Assembly: GCF_000340215.1 (NCBI RefSeq)
Contig: NW_006921553.1
Coordinates: 301,470-365,469, forward strand
Length of the DNA: 64,000 bases
Direction of reading: 5' to 3'
DNA from: Pseudocercospora fijiensis CIRAD86
Lineage: Eukaryota > Ascomycota > Dothideomycetes > Mycosphaerellales > Mycosphaerellaceae
A program made the position numbers and the translations under genes. The notes beneath the pieces were generated by a model that saw only the letters and a list, made by a program, of their open reading frames with translations, searched no databases and was not told the origin of the DNA. The stretch's first letter is position 1; each line of letters opens with the position of its first letter. This document shows, in pieces, positions 47,501-58,799 of this stretch.

Positions 47501-49560
47501 TTAAGTTCTTTAAGAGATAGAACTAGGGGTTCCTTAAAAACCGACTTAATCGGAGTAGTAAGGAGCTTAGGAGGAGCTAGTACGGGCGCTTATAGCGAGC
47601 CGTTACTCGGCGCCTACGTTAGGGAGGCGGGTACCTATAGTAGCGGTAAATTAGGAAGTATACGCGCTAGCGGAGATAGTAATTTTAGTAAAGCCGGTCG
47701 ATTTACGAGTATTATTAAAGGTAGTGCCGATTCTAAAGCCGAAGGCGTATAAAGAGGCTACGCGCTAATAGGATTAGTCGGCTTACTTTCTATACCGTTA
47801 ACTAGTCTACTAGACGCGTAGACCGCGGCGTCTTAGTAGAGGGCAAAGAAGCTAGGTATAGTATCCTATAGGTTCTCGGTCTCTAGAATCTTAACCGCTA
47901 AAGCTTTGCCCTTCTAAACAAACTCCTATTTACCTAAATAGTATAGCGTAGGGTCGTCGTTATTAATAAAGTAGTCGGCTATAGCCTTATAAAGTACTCG
48001 ACCTATCTACTAGCTCTCGCCTAGTAACGCCTTCGCTAGCTCTATTAACTATTTCTTCTTTGTAGTAAGCGCCGTAACCGCCTATATAAACGACTTCCTA
48101 TCGAAAACGTAGTCTTAATTAACCGCCGCAATAACCGCTAGTACGTAATATTTTAGAAAGGAGAACCGTCTAATATCGGAGAGTAGGTAGTCTAGATTTA
48201 GAAGCACTATCGAGAGGCTAGCGATAGTCTAACGCTACACTATACTAAACTTACTACCTAGCGTTCCCTACGATTATAAGCGAGCTATTACCTCGAGCGA
48301 TTCTAAGTTAGACTCGTCTACTTTATTAGCTAGGGGTAATAGTACTAGGCTCGCTATTAGCGTCTCGTTAATATAAGTACGACCTAGGAATAACGGTATA
48401 TATCGCTATAATAGTTATCGACCGGCGTCCGTTAGTTCGTAGTATAGTTCTATATCTAATCCGTCCTCGGTAAATATCGGGAAAGGCTATATATACCTAT
48501 CCTCGGTAGCGTAGCTTAATACTATCTAAACCTCGCCGGTACTTAAGCTACTATTAGTAGAAATAAGCGATAGCGCCCTACGAAAGATCTATCGAAGGTT
48601 GCCTTCTACTATAGCGAGGATTACGAAGCCCTCTAGCGTCTACGCTAGGTTAGTACTATATTCCTCTAGCTATATTAATTGCGGGTTAAGCGCGGCGTTA
48701 TTTATCTCTCTACGATACTCGCCGATCTAGTCCGCTATTACGTCTTCTCTACTTGCTAAATCCTTTATCGAGTTCTCTAAATTCTCTAGCTTAGGCGTAG
48801 CCGTACGTTTCTCGACTATAGCGTTAAGCGCTATATCCTTTTTATTCGTTATATTCTTAAGCTTAGACGCGACCGTAGGAATCTCGATCGAAGTATCTAA
48901 CGCTATATCCTCTCTACTTATTACGTCCTTAGGCTCTAGCGCGACTATACGACTCTCGACTATAGTATCTAATACTATATTCTTTTTACTTATTACGTCC
49001 TTAGGCTCCGGCGCGACTATACGACTCTCGACTATAGTATCTAATACTATATCCTCTTTGTTCGTTATATTATCTAGCTTAGGTACGGCCGTACGATTCT
49101 CGACTATAGTACCTAACGCTATATTCTCCTTACTCGCCTTATTCTCTAGCTTAGGCGTAGGCGTTAAGCCGGTAATAAACAAGGACTATTTAGCTAGTCC
49201 TAGACTGTCTGATAGTAGCGGTTCCTCGCGAGGAGCGTCGATCTTACTATCTTCTATCGCAGTATCCTACGGGTCCTAATCCTCGTTTCTATTAGATTCC
49301 TTAGTTATCGCTCCTTAGAGGAGGTCGAACGTATCGGCCTTATAGTATAGGCGAGACGCGCGTTATAAATCTAACTTAAATAGTATAACGCTTAGGCGCT
49401 TACGTCGCAATCGGTACTATAGTAATTTTTGCTAAAAAGCTACTACTTTACGTTCCTTACGACGGACGCGCTTCTCGCGATCGAGGGCTATTTCTATTCG
49501 TTATTAGTAATTAATAGAAAGCTCTCTTATCGTAGAATACCGGAAAGATAGTAGTAGTTC
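44560..49560 (-). pseudogene. Gypsy-3 large frame downstream of integrase, function unknown
   Basis: Not recognised. On the minus strand coding-like sequence with RIP-type stops runs from about 49560 to 44560. It starts with an Arg/Lys-rich helical segment (49400-49500) and an acidic stretch (49220-49330), followed by five 24-residue repeats (48790-49165). Long mixed regions come next. The best preserved C-terminal part, near 44760-45090, is in one frame with few stops. No signal peptide, transmembrane run or catalytic motif is evident, so it does not look like an envelope. It is inside the LTRs and on the pol strand. It could be one or more captured or element-specific proteins. Confidence 0.48.
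48790..49165 (-). repeat. 72-bp tandem repeat coding for 24-residue units
   Basis: Five imperfect copies. On minus, each unit encodes a K/P-L-x-N/D-I-x-N-K-E/K-D-I-x-L-x-T-I-V-E-x-R-type module. Adjacent copies near 48953 and 49025 are nearly identical over a full 72 bases. A 151-codon open run (48727-49182) survives here because the unit contains few codons that RIP turns into stops. Confidence 0.88.
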
Positions 49561-49729
49561 GAAACAATACTAAATAAGGGATAGTCTACGTCTACGTATA
49601 ATAGTTACCTAAGTAACGTAGTTACGATAATAATATAAGGGTACGGCTAGGCGGATTACGACTCTAAAGGAGAAGTCGCGCTACGGAGTCGTATCGATTT
49701 ACGACGAACTACAAGGGATTATCCGGCCT

Positions 49730-51450
49730 CGCCTTTATTAGCGGAGCTAGTAACCTCTAAAAAAGGCTAGCGAGATCTAGTCCGCTTTACTACCCTATAG
49801 AGGGTACGAGATAGTAGAGCCTTCTTTAGAGAATAGGCGTTATTATAGACTTTACGTAGATCGTCTACGCTAGTTAAGTCGTCGATATTATACTATATAT
49901 TATAGGCGCTCCTATACCCCTTCTACTTTACTAGGTACTAGAGAACGGGCTAGCCTCTTTAGATAACAGTCCTTCGCCCGAGAAAGCACTCGATTTTATA
50001 AGAATTACCCTTATTACTAGAACCTAGACTATCTTTAGCCGCGACGGGCGGGGGCTTGTAATTAACAGTTCTCTTAAAAGGATCTAGGTCTTTAAGAGCT
50101 TTTTCTAACTATAAACCCGATATTACCGGATAGATACGTATTACTAGTAGTAACTCGAGATAGTAGGCTAGTCGTCCGACCCTCTTAAGAACTATAAAAG
50201 GCCCTTTAAAATAGTAGCTAAACTTATACGACTAACCTAGTACTTCGTAACTATAGTATAGGCGAAGTATAATACAGTTACTTAGCTTAAGGAATAGGGG
50301 CTTATACTTACTATTATACTATTCTTTTATTTTTACGTTTGCCTAAGTAATCGTATCCTAGACTTCCTTCTAGATACGACTACGCGCTACCGCCCTATTA
50401 TACGGATAGTTATATAGTACGTCGAGCGAGTCGAGATTCGTCCTTACGCCCGTAGTAACCTCGTTCGGCGACTAACCGGTAGTCGTATTATAGGAGTTAT
50501 TAAGCGTAGCCTATAACTATAGAATAAACGTCGACTAATCCTCGCTAGGGTAATCTACTAACTAGTAACGAATTGCTATCTCGACCGTTTAGTTAGTTCG
50601 CTTAGATTAACTATTAGTCTAAGGGTAGTAGGCCGTAGACGTAGCTAGCTTCGTACGTAGGCGCGAAAAAACGCCCTTAAAGAAGTTACTTAGCTAGCGA
50701 GGATTATAATTAGCGATAAGTACCGCTAGTATACTTATATCTATTAAGTAAAGCCTATCGATTAAAGCAATGCCCTAGTCGTAGGCCTTCTAGTTCTCTT
50801 TACCTAGGACGACTACTACCCGCTTAGACGTCTTATAAGTAATCGTATATAGTGTATTAAATCTATTAGTCGTAACCGGTAAGGCGGGTACTAGATCTAT
50901 CGTTATAGTATAGTATAGGCCCTCTCTATTCTAGATTAGGTAAAGCTCGCCGTAAGGAGCGTATCGGGGGATACGTAAAAGGAGATACTAATAATAATAG
51001 TCTAAATAGAGGCGAAGGTAGCAAGCGAGTCGATATATAAAGAAGGAAGCTTAAATACGGTCGAAGACGCGCTAAAAGCCTTAGTAGTAATAGTCGTCGT
51101 AAGCTTGCTCGAAAATCTCGCCTATTAAGGCCTAAGGGATATAAAGTCGCTCCCGCTCTAAGGATTAGTCGCGGAAATATAAGAGGCCGTCTCTTTTAAA
51201 GAATCGAATACCTAGCGGACTATTAAACTTATTACTTACGAATAGGTCCGGATTTTTGCTACCTTTATACCGAACTAACGTCTTTGTTACTAAAGGTATA
51301 TTAGCTCTTTCCGAATAGAGAGGCTCTAAAGTATTCTACGCCTATATTTATTAAACCAGTTATAAAACCCTAGACTAATGTTTGTCGTTATTATACGCTC
51401 GGTTTAACTATCGTCGGAAATCCGGATCTAGCTCTACTAGTATCGTATAA
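49730..51450 (-). pseudogene. pol: Gypsy-3 pol, second part: integrase
   Basis: The minus-strand integrase core lies at about 50960-50480. Readable blocks are the first-acid region near 50920 (TIDLVPALP), a TYKTSKRVVVVLGKE stretch at 50815-50865, ALIDRLYL near 50755, the second-acid region where the Asp reads Asn (IANYNPR), and a TAYYP-x-TNSQSKRTN block at about 50600-50640. In that block the catalytic Glu has changed to Lys. Upstream (51450-51000) should be the Zn-binding part, which is too damaged to show. Confidence 0.88.
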
Positions 51451-51459
51451 AAGTAGGCT

Positions 51460-53960
51460 ACTTCCTCTAGATCGGCCGAAGAGGGCGTAACGTCGGTATA
51501 GAAGGAGAGCGGGTCTAAGTTCTCCTCGTCCGGCGTTAACTTAGGCGATTCTATATCCCCTAGAAGTCGACTAAGGGCGTCTAGTACTAGGTATATCTAC
51601 CTTAGATAGTAAACTATATCGACTCGATATTAGAAGAGGAATATTAACGCTCTTACTAATTTTAGGTTCTACTTACCTATATCGGTAGCAGCAGTTATCG
51701 ATACCGAGCTAGTAAGACCGACTGCGGTATAGTAGTTTATAAAGATAGTCGTCGGCCTCGATAAAGTATATATTAAATAGCCTACCTTCCTTACTATCTA
51801 TATAATCCCCGAGTATTCGAGCTCCGTTAGCTAATATCGTGTCTCTACCTAAGTTAGACCTCGGCTTAAGAATAGAATAGGCTAAACCTTATAGTAAGGA
51901 AACAATAGTGCCTTTCCCTTAGAGAGAATCGGGTCTAGATCCCTATCGATATAGTAGAGTACTACGCTATAGCTAAACTCTTTTAAGGAATCTATATTAG
52001 TACAAAAGCGATAGTTAGGGTCGAAATAGTATAAGAAGGAGGGCTCGTAAAATATCGATTATAATAAGCGAAACGCTTTAACTAGTTCGTCGCGATACTA
52101 ATCGTTCTCTCCTAGCGTCGTAATAGCGACGTGCCGGCGACGACTATTGCTAGTAACTAGCGCCCCTTTTAGTAAGCGTGTTTTCTCCGCCTATAGAGGC
52201 GCTACTATCTACGCGTAGTATAGGATATATTGCCGTAACTAATTAGTTAGACCGAGATAGTACTCTAGTTTCTATATACTTTCTAGGAACTAAAGCGAGG
52301 TAATCGCTACGATTTTCTCTTTACTCGTAGCTAAACCGAGGCCGCTAACGTACTACCCTAAAAGCGTCGCGGAGGGGAAGCCTAAGAAGGTCTTCTTTAG
52401 GCTAATACTAATCCTTACGGCGTCTAATCTCTAGAAGACTACTTCTAGATAATCGAGATACTTAGGTAACGTCTACGAAAATACTACGATATTGTTAATA
52501 TAGGCTCGCGTAAAGCTGCGATAGTCGCGAAGGATTTGATCTAACTTCCGCTATACGAATTAGACACTATTCGAATATCCTATAATAGCGACCCTATACT
52601 ATTCCTAGCCGCGATAAGTATTAATTGTTAATTTGTAACGATCCTCCGGCTTTATACCCTATTAGTAGAAGAAGGTTAGACAATCTGTAGTACTGGTGTG
52701 CTAGCACCCTACTAATTATATAAAAAGATCCGCCTAGAGTAGTATCTAAGAGCTATTAGGGATCGTTACCTTATTTAAGGCGCGGATATCGACTACTACC
52801 CGCGGCTTATTAATTATACCGCCTTTACTATTAGTAACCCGCTTCTAAACTACGAATACTAGAAAGCCGAAGGGCGTAGGCTCGGTTATATACTACATTT
52901 TCCCTTAGCGGTATTAGTCGTTATATATCTTATTTACTACTTTACGATCCCTCTTACGTAGGTTAATTATACGGGGAGGCGGTAGTATATCTAAGTAATT
53001 CGGCACTATTAGGATAGGTATATAATCGTACTCGGGAGTATCGACTACTGTTTAGCGATTTGTAAAAAGCTCTAGGTACCGCTCGACCGCTATAGCGATT
53101 TAGTATACCTAGTTATCGTTACTATAGATCGTTATACCTAACGCGTACTAGTATTCCCGCTATGTATTTAGTATATCCCGCGTAGCCGTAAAAGCGTTAG
53201 AACTTAATCCTACTAGTCCGTAGTCGGCTACGTCGATATAGTAGGCCCTGGTAATGGTTCTATTACTTAACGAACTGAGTAACTATCTAGCTCGAACCGT
53301 TACTAGAGTCGTCGCGTTGTTACGAATATATATATAAGAAAAATTAGCGTCTACGACCTAATTATACGCCGTTACTAGCGGTAGAGCTTATAACGATAAT
53401 CCTTAGGCATTACTAGTTAGCTAGGCTAAGAAACCGGCGTTAAGAATAAAATCGCGGCCCTTAGGGAGGTTACCGCTATACTTAACTAGCGCGAGGGCGA
53501 CCGTACGCGGCGCTAATATCACGTCCTCTACTAGCCTTATAGGGCGCTAAACCGACTTCCCTTTCTTACGTTTAATAGTAACCTTAAAGTAGGCGTTATC
53601 CTAACTAGCTATAGTAACCGTCTACGCGGGAATATCGATCTTTATTCCCTCTAGGGCGATCGTATCTATACCGACTAGGATTTTCGCCTTTAGTTTAGGG
53701 ACTAGGTAAACCTTACGAGTTATCTATACTAGAGAGACTATACTATCCGCTTTCGCTATTAGGACAAATATATCTAATACGATATATTCCCTATTGCGAT
53801 ACGCGCTAGCAATACCGCCGATATTAATTAGTTCGCGTAACGTACGTATCTCTACGTCTAGGCGATAGCTTAAAATAAAGTCCTTTTCTATAATAGTAAG
53901 CGTATAGCCGGTATCTAGGTAGACCTATACGAATGCGCTAAATAGCGATAATCGAAGAGG
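51460..53960 (-). pseudogene. pol: Gypsy-3 pol, first part: protease, RT and RNase H
   Basis: On minus, the retropepsin active site YLDTGYTLTIIEKDF is at about 53880-53925 (HLDTG before RIP). RT starts near 53000: TPFGFPVFVVQK is at about 52855-52890 and a VVDIRALNKVT block near 52770. The catalytic box reads AYINNIVVFS at 52479-52508, i.e. the YxDD pair with both Asp changed to Asn. The thumb motif GFPSATLLG is at about 52350, with a LGLTN-x-LRQY block near 52240. RNase H is expected at 51500-52100 and is poorly readable. The RT/RNase H type is different from Gypsy-1 and Gypsy-2. Confidence 0.88.
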
Positions 53961-53999
53961 GAAGGTTATATATTACTAATTCTAGAATACGTAACTCTA

Positions 54000-56900
54000 C
54001 TAGGCTAATAGAGGCGCCTTCGACTAAATTATTTCCGGATTTCCTAATACGCGTTCGATAATCGTAGAAGGCGTCGTCGCTCCTATATACTCTCTACGAA
54101 TATACTAGTATAGAAGGTTACCTAACCTAAATCGCCGCCTATAGATCTTATAAGCGTACTTCGTAGAGGTAAATAGTTAAATCGCCGCTAGTAAAGACGC
54201 TTTAGCCTAAACTACCGAGTTTAACGCTAATAGTAAGTAGTCGCCTACGCCCGCAAAGTAGGCTCCTAAGTCTAGATTAGAGTCGTATAGGTCGGTAAAG
54301 TAGTCGGCCTCTTCTCCGGCGTTACCGAAATAGCTCTAATTACCTATATCGACTCTCTTATCGTCCTCCTAACTATCCTCCCGATAGCCGTTATTAGCTT
54401 AGTTAGTATTATTTATAGTATCTCCTACTTTCTTACTACTATCGGTAAAGTTAGCTTACTTACGAGCTCGATCGTTACGCTTTCTATCCTATCGATTAAA
54501 TAGGCGCGAATTAACTCGCTTTAGATCTTTTAGAAGGAAGGTAGGACTACTACCCTTCGACTATTCTTTACTATTTTATGCTAGCGGTAGACGATTCTAC
54601 TAGTAGGTATTAGTAGGGCGAGGTAGGTTAGGTCGGTCGAGGTCGCGGTTCTAGCTATCTAGTAGCGCTCTTACTAGAGTATAACTTACTAGGGCGTAGG
54701 AGGCATTCCCTTCGGACCGGCTTTATAGGGTAACCTTACTAGTATAGCTATTGTCTCTAGTCGTAATATCCTAGTAACGATTCGACGAAGACGAGAGTAT
54801 ATACTCCTAAATTAATACCTGCTTCTCGTAATAAGTAACCTATCTATCGACCTTCGTACGGTAATTCGGTTCGTCGATATTAAGCTAAAGTCGTAGATCT
54901 ATCTAACGGTAAGCCTCGAGGAGCCGATTAGACTTCCTTATACCGGTATCCTTAGTAAGGCGTATCGTTTAAACGATAAAATCCGTTACCGAGCGCCTAG
55001 CTACGATATCCTACTAGTCGTAGCGCTACTTATCGAGGAGATCTATTATCTTTATTAGTAGAACCTTCTATTTCCTACTAAGATAACGCTCCTAGCGCTT
55101 TAAACTATACCTACCGTATAGTTTAGCTTAGTTCCTACTCGAGAGGTAACTATAATACTAACTAAGCGCGACTTCTCGGAAGTATAAGAAAAGGTTAAAG
55201 CGAACCGTCTCTCGCCCTATAATATAGATATAATCCTTAGCCGCTTTAATAAAAGCATATACTAAACGGTATATTATCTTGTTTCCGACTAAGGTATAGT
55301 CCCTCTCGCTATAATCCGTAACGCTAGGTAGAGGATCGAAGAAGCCGAAGTATACTAGATTAAACCGTAGCTACTAAGGGTAGGCGTAGTAGCTATAAAT
55401 ATAACTCGCTTTAGAATCTAGCGTTTCCGCGACGTAGTCCTAATAACGCTAATAGTGTCTACGACGCCGAGCGCGTTTACAACAGCTATTATTAGAGGAG
55501 CTATCGTTGTCTAACGAAGATTAGTTAGAGTCGTCTAAATCCTCGCTATCTGACGAGGATCTATCCTTACTCGGATTACCCCGATATCGATAGTACTTCT
55601 AGCGTTACTTCTTACCTTCCCGTAGTAGGCCCTATAAGTCTAATAGCAGAAAGGGCAAAGGCTAACTCTACGTCGGCTTACGAGAGGAATCGCCTAAATC
55701 GAAGTTACTAGGTAGTAGTAGTAGAGGATAGACCGACGAATTGCTAGGAGGATTACCGGTAGGATTACTAGGAGGATTACTAGGAGGATTACTAGGTAGA
55801 TTGCTAGGCGGATCGCCTAGTACAAAGCTACTACGACGTAAGCGGCTATACCTACGGGTATTTATATATACGTCTACCCTCTACTAGTAATTATATTAGC
55901 CTAGGTCCGGCTATAGTAGGTTCGGCTAGGGCGGACTTAGCTTACGCGTAGCCGATAGTAGTAAAATCGCTTATTCTAATAGAAAGTCTAATACGACTTC
56001 GTTAAGATAGACGCCTCTCCGTCTAGCTAATTCGCGAAGATAATTATAGCGCTAATAGTTTTATTATATAGCAATATTCGCTCTATCGATCTCCTAGGTT
56101 ATCTACGTAGTATCTATAGGAATACGATATCAGAAACGGCTACGCGGCTCGTTAGCCTATAGGTCGGCGAGGCCGTCGTTTATTAGAGGCAATTAGCTAC
56201 GACCGATATCCTAGAACGGCGACGTTAATAGATTAAAAAGCCCGGTTAACGGTTCCTTAGGCAAAGTCTTAGATAGAGGCTCTCTTAGATTCTAAGGATT
56301 CTCGTCGGCTAGGTATCGTAGCTTATAGAGCCTCTATAAGAAAACCGATTCAAGCGAGCTTTTAGGCGAACTAGGACGCTATTCCGCTAGTATAGTTGTC
56401 TCTACTATAGAGAGAGGCGAAACCGTAGGACGCTCTAGAACTTAAGCTAGTTAGGCCGGTAGACGCTACTCTACTACTAGTAGTAGATAGATTTCTAGGT
56501 AGAAGTAATAGTAATAGCGTAAATCGCGTACCGTTAGGAGCGCGGCTTTAAGCTCCTTAACCGATTTAGTTAGAATTCCTTTATCTACTACCTACTACCC
56601 TAGGAAGTTGTAACTATAAAGGGCGCTTAGGTAGAGCTCCTCGATTTTAGCCTATAGCGGCGGCGGATTTCCTACGAGCGGGTAATAGTATAGAATATAT
56701 AAAGTAAGCAAGTTAATCTAGCCGTACCTTGCCTTAAGCTAGGTCGTAAAGTTCTCGCTATAATCGACGTAGTTCTAAATATAGGAATAGATACGTAGAA
56801 TATAAGGCTCTATACCTAGCAATCCGAGATCGTAGTACTAGGGTAGCGGTTAAACCGCTAGCTTAGCTAATTTCGAGGCTTCTATCGGAATTAGAAGCGA

Positions 56901-57300
56901 GTCCGAAGGGGCTATAGTAAGCGGGTAAGCTATTAGTAAGAGGATAAAGGTAAGATAGTCTCTAGATAGAGAACGATAATAGAGAACTAACTAAAGGCGA
57001 AGGAGCGTAGCTTATTAGAATAGGTCCTCCTCGGGAAAGCGGCTACCTCTAGACCTAGGTATAGGAGGCAATTACTACTAAAAGTAGAAATACTACCGTC
57101 TCCTCGGTATACTAATAGAATTGCTAATAAGGCGCTCGCTCGTTAGTAGTATATAGTACGGAAAGGTAGTAAATCGAATAGGTACCGTCGTAACGGATAG
57201 GAGTTAAATCGTAGTAATCGGCGGAAGATCGGTAGGACTCGTAGCTAATCGCGTCGATTCTTATTATAGCTATAACGACCGGGGTCGATTCGGGTAGAGG
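54000..57300 (-). pseudogene. gag: Gypsy-3 gag, RIP-inactivated
   Basis: A long minus-strand region between the 5' LTR and protease. Its composition is Arg/Pro/Ser-rich. It includes a tandem Asn-Pro-Pro-Ser tract (55740-55815) and a Lys/Asn/Asp-rich segment before the protease (54200-54550). No zinc knuckle can be read with confidence. At up to 1,100 codons it is long for gag and may include a leader. Assignment is by position. Confidence 0.55.
55740..55815 (-). repeat. 15-bp tandem repeat in Gypsy-3 gag
   Basis: Five imperfect units of GGAGGATTACTA type, coding on minus for repeated NPPS residues. Confidence 0.85.
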
Positions 57301-57350
57301 ACTAGTAGTTAGTGTAGAAGCTAACTAAGTGTTAAGCGAAGCTACTAAGT

Positions 57351-57538
57351 TACTAGGTATATAGTTATAGTACGAAGGTATCGTAACGGTTATACGGTAT
57401 AAAAGTTAATATATTCTCTAAGGTACCGCGAGGTAAGCTATCTATATAATAGTCCTACTATTAGTAGCAATAGCGACCGCAGCGGTTAATAGTAACCGCT
57501 GCCTACTATTATATATATAATAGTGTTATATCGTAACA
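57351..57538 (-). repeat. Gypsy-3 5' LTR (minus orientation)
   Basis: Same ends as 44320-44507. The minus strand continues directly into the primer-site region (complement of 57330-57350). Followed on plus by ATCTA. Confidence 0.93.
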
Positions 57539-57822
57539 ATCTAGGTCTCGTACCTAGTTAGATATATCTTAGTTTACTTTAACTAGCGGCCCTAGTCGAT
57601 TAGTCGTCGAAGGGTAATATATTTAGTACCGCTAAGGCGACTAGCTAATAAGAGATCTATTATTAAAGACATATTAGTCTTATATACAATTTTAGGAGCT
57701 TAGTTAAATAGTTGTAATTTTAGTACTATTAAGACTATCGACTATTAAAAGTCTTATAGAATAGAAAACTCTTTCCTACTATAGAAGTCTCTAATACTAC
57801 GGATTAAATCTAGGCTTATAAC
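57539..57822 (-). pseudogene. gag: Copia-like gag start and primer-binding region
   Basis: Matches 26910-27190 of the fragment copy. Minus-strand order is primer site (AGCCTAGATTTAATCC), a short leader, then the gag start near 57670. It continues at 44319 after removal of Gypsy-3. Confidence 0.8.
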
Positions 57823-57927
57823 TATTACGTATAGCGTAGCAGATTACTTATACAATACTCCCTTATAAAAGTCCTTCTCCTACTAAGAGGTTATATAATA
57901 GTTATATAACTAAGCTAACGTATTATA
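57823..57927 (-). repeat. Copia-like 5' LTR (minus orientation), internally deleted
   Basis: Only 105 bp. It matches both ends of the 170-bp LTR but lacks about 65 bp in the middle, including the CTATTCTATAG tandem. Followed by CTAAA. Confidence 0.85.
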
Positions 57928-57932
57928 CTAAA

Positions 57933-58795
57933 AACCCTAAATTCGGCTTAGAGGAAAGGAGTTGCCTTTACTATTCCCTTATTTATAAACTAATCGACTA
58001 GTATCGAATATATACTTATTAATTACTAGGCGAAAGTGCTACCGAAGGCTTAATATTAGTATATTCTACCTAGCTAACCTTAGTATCGAAGCTTTTAGTT
58101 CGAGCTACGAATCTCCGAATACTAAACTCCTTCTTTAGCTTCGATACTACGAGGAACTCCCGCTTTTACGCTAGCTAAATCTTAGAGTATAGTATAGAGT
58201 CGAATTAGGCAATCTATTTACCGTAACGTAGATCCGAGAAGTATAAGTATAAGTCGAGGCTAGTTTCTAAACTCGTAGAGTTTCGTCTATATAGAATTTA
58301 TACTAGTTAGACTTACTTAAAACTTTAAAGCTTCTCACCATCCTCCCGTAGCTTATCTTCTTTTTACCTTACGATATATTAATAAACGGAAAACCCCTAC
58401 CTTTACGAATCTAGGGCTCCCTTACGGGTAGAGACTACTCCGAGTATCCGGGGTTTCGTTAGTTATACTTTATCCTACAGTCGCGGGAATTTTAACTATA
58501 TACAAGATTGCACTTTCTTAGTAGGCTATACGTAAATCTCGATATATTCGTATATTTTAGTCCTATTCGGATATCTAGGTAGGTATAGTAAGAGACCGCA
58601 AGTCTAAATATTATATAGATAGCCTTATCCGAGTATATAGTAGCTATAGACCTTACTACCTCTATTTTGTTATATAATCCCTAGCAAGCGCCTCTACCTT
58701 ATTCTAATACGCGTATTCCTTATATTCTTTCTTTCTAGTAAACGAATAGTATAGAAAACTTAATATAGGGCGTAAAAAGAGCAAAAGATATAGAG
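57933..58795. other. unassigned RIP-mutated sequence
   Basis: Continuation of 35170-35967 before the Copia-like insertion, leading up to the pogo-like frame. No gene or terminal repeat recognised. Confidence 0.3.
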
Positions 58796-58799
58796 GGTA

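Larger units (their letters stand above)
44320..57538 (-). mobile_element. Gypsy-3: 13.2-kb Ty3/gypsy retrotransposon on the minus strand
   Basis: LTRs of 188 bp at 44320-44507 and 57351-57538 are flanked by a perfect ATCTA duplication (44315-44319, 57539-57543). On the minus strand the order is gag, protease, RT, RNase H, integrase and then a further frame of about 5 kb. The purine tract AAAAAGGAAGG (complement of 44510-44520) adjoins the 3' LTR. Gag-pol alone explains about 8 kb, so the element is unusually long. All frames carry RIP-type stops. Confidence 0.93.
35968..57927 (-). mobile_element. Copia-like LTR retrotransposon hosting two nested gypsy elements
   Basis: LTRs at 35968-36137 and 57823-57927 are flanked by CTAAA on both outer sides (35963-35967 and 57928-57932), which proves one insertion. 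On the minus strand the primer-binding region follows the right LTR, and a purine tract (AAGGGGGAA, complement of 36138-36146) precedes the left LTR, so the element is on the minus strand. Only about 1.4 kb of its interior remains outside Gypsy-2 and Gypsy-3, with a 100-N gap inside it. The pol gene is not seen. Either the element was deleted or non-autonomous, or pol lies in the gap. Confidence 0.85.

Noticed and set aside
49058..49279. Open 73-codon plus-strand stretch
   Set aside because: Antisense to the 24-residue repeats of Gypsy-3.
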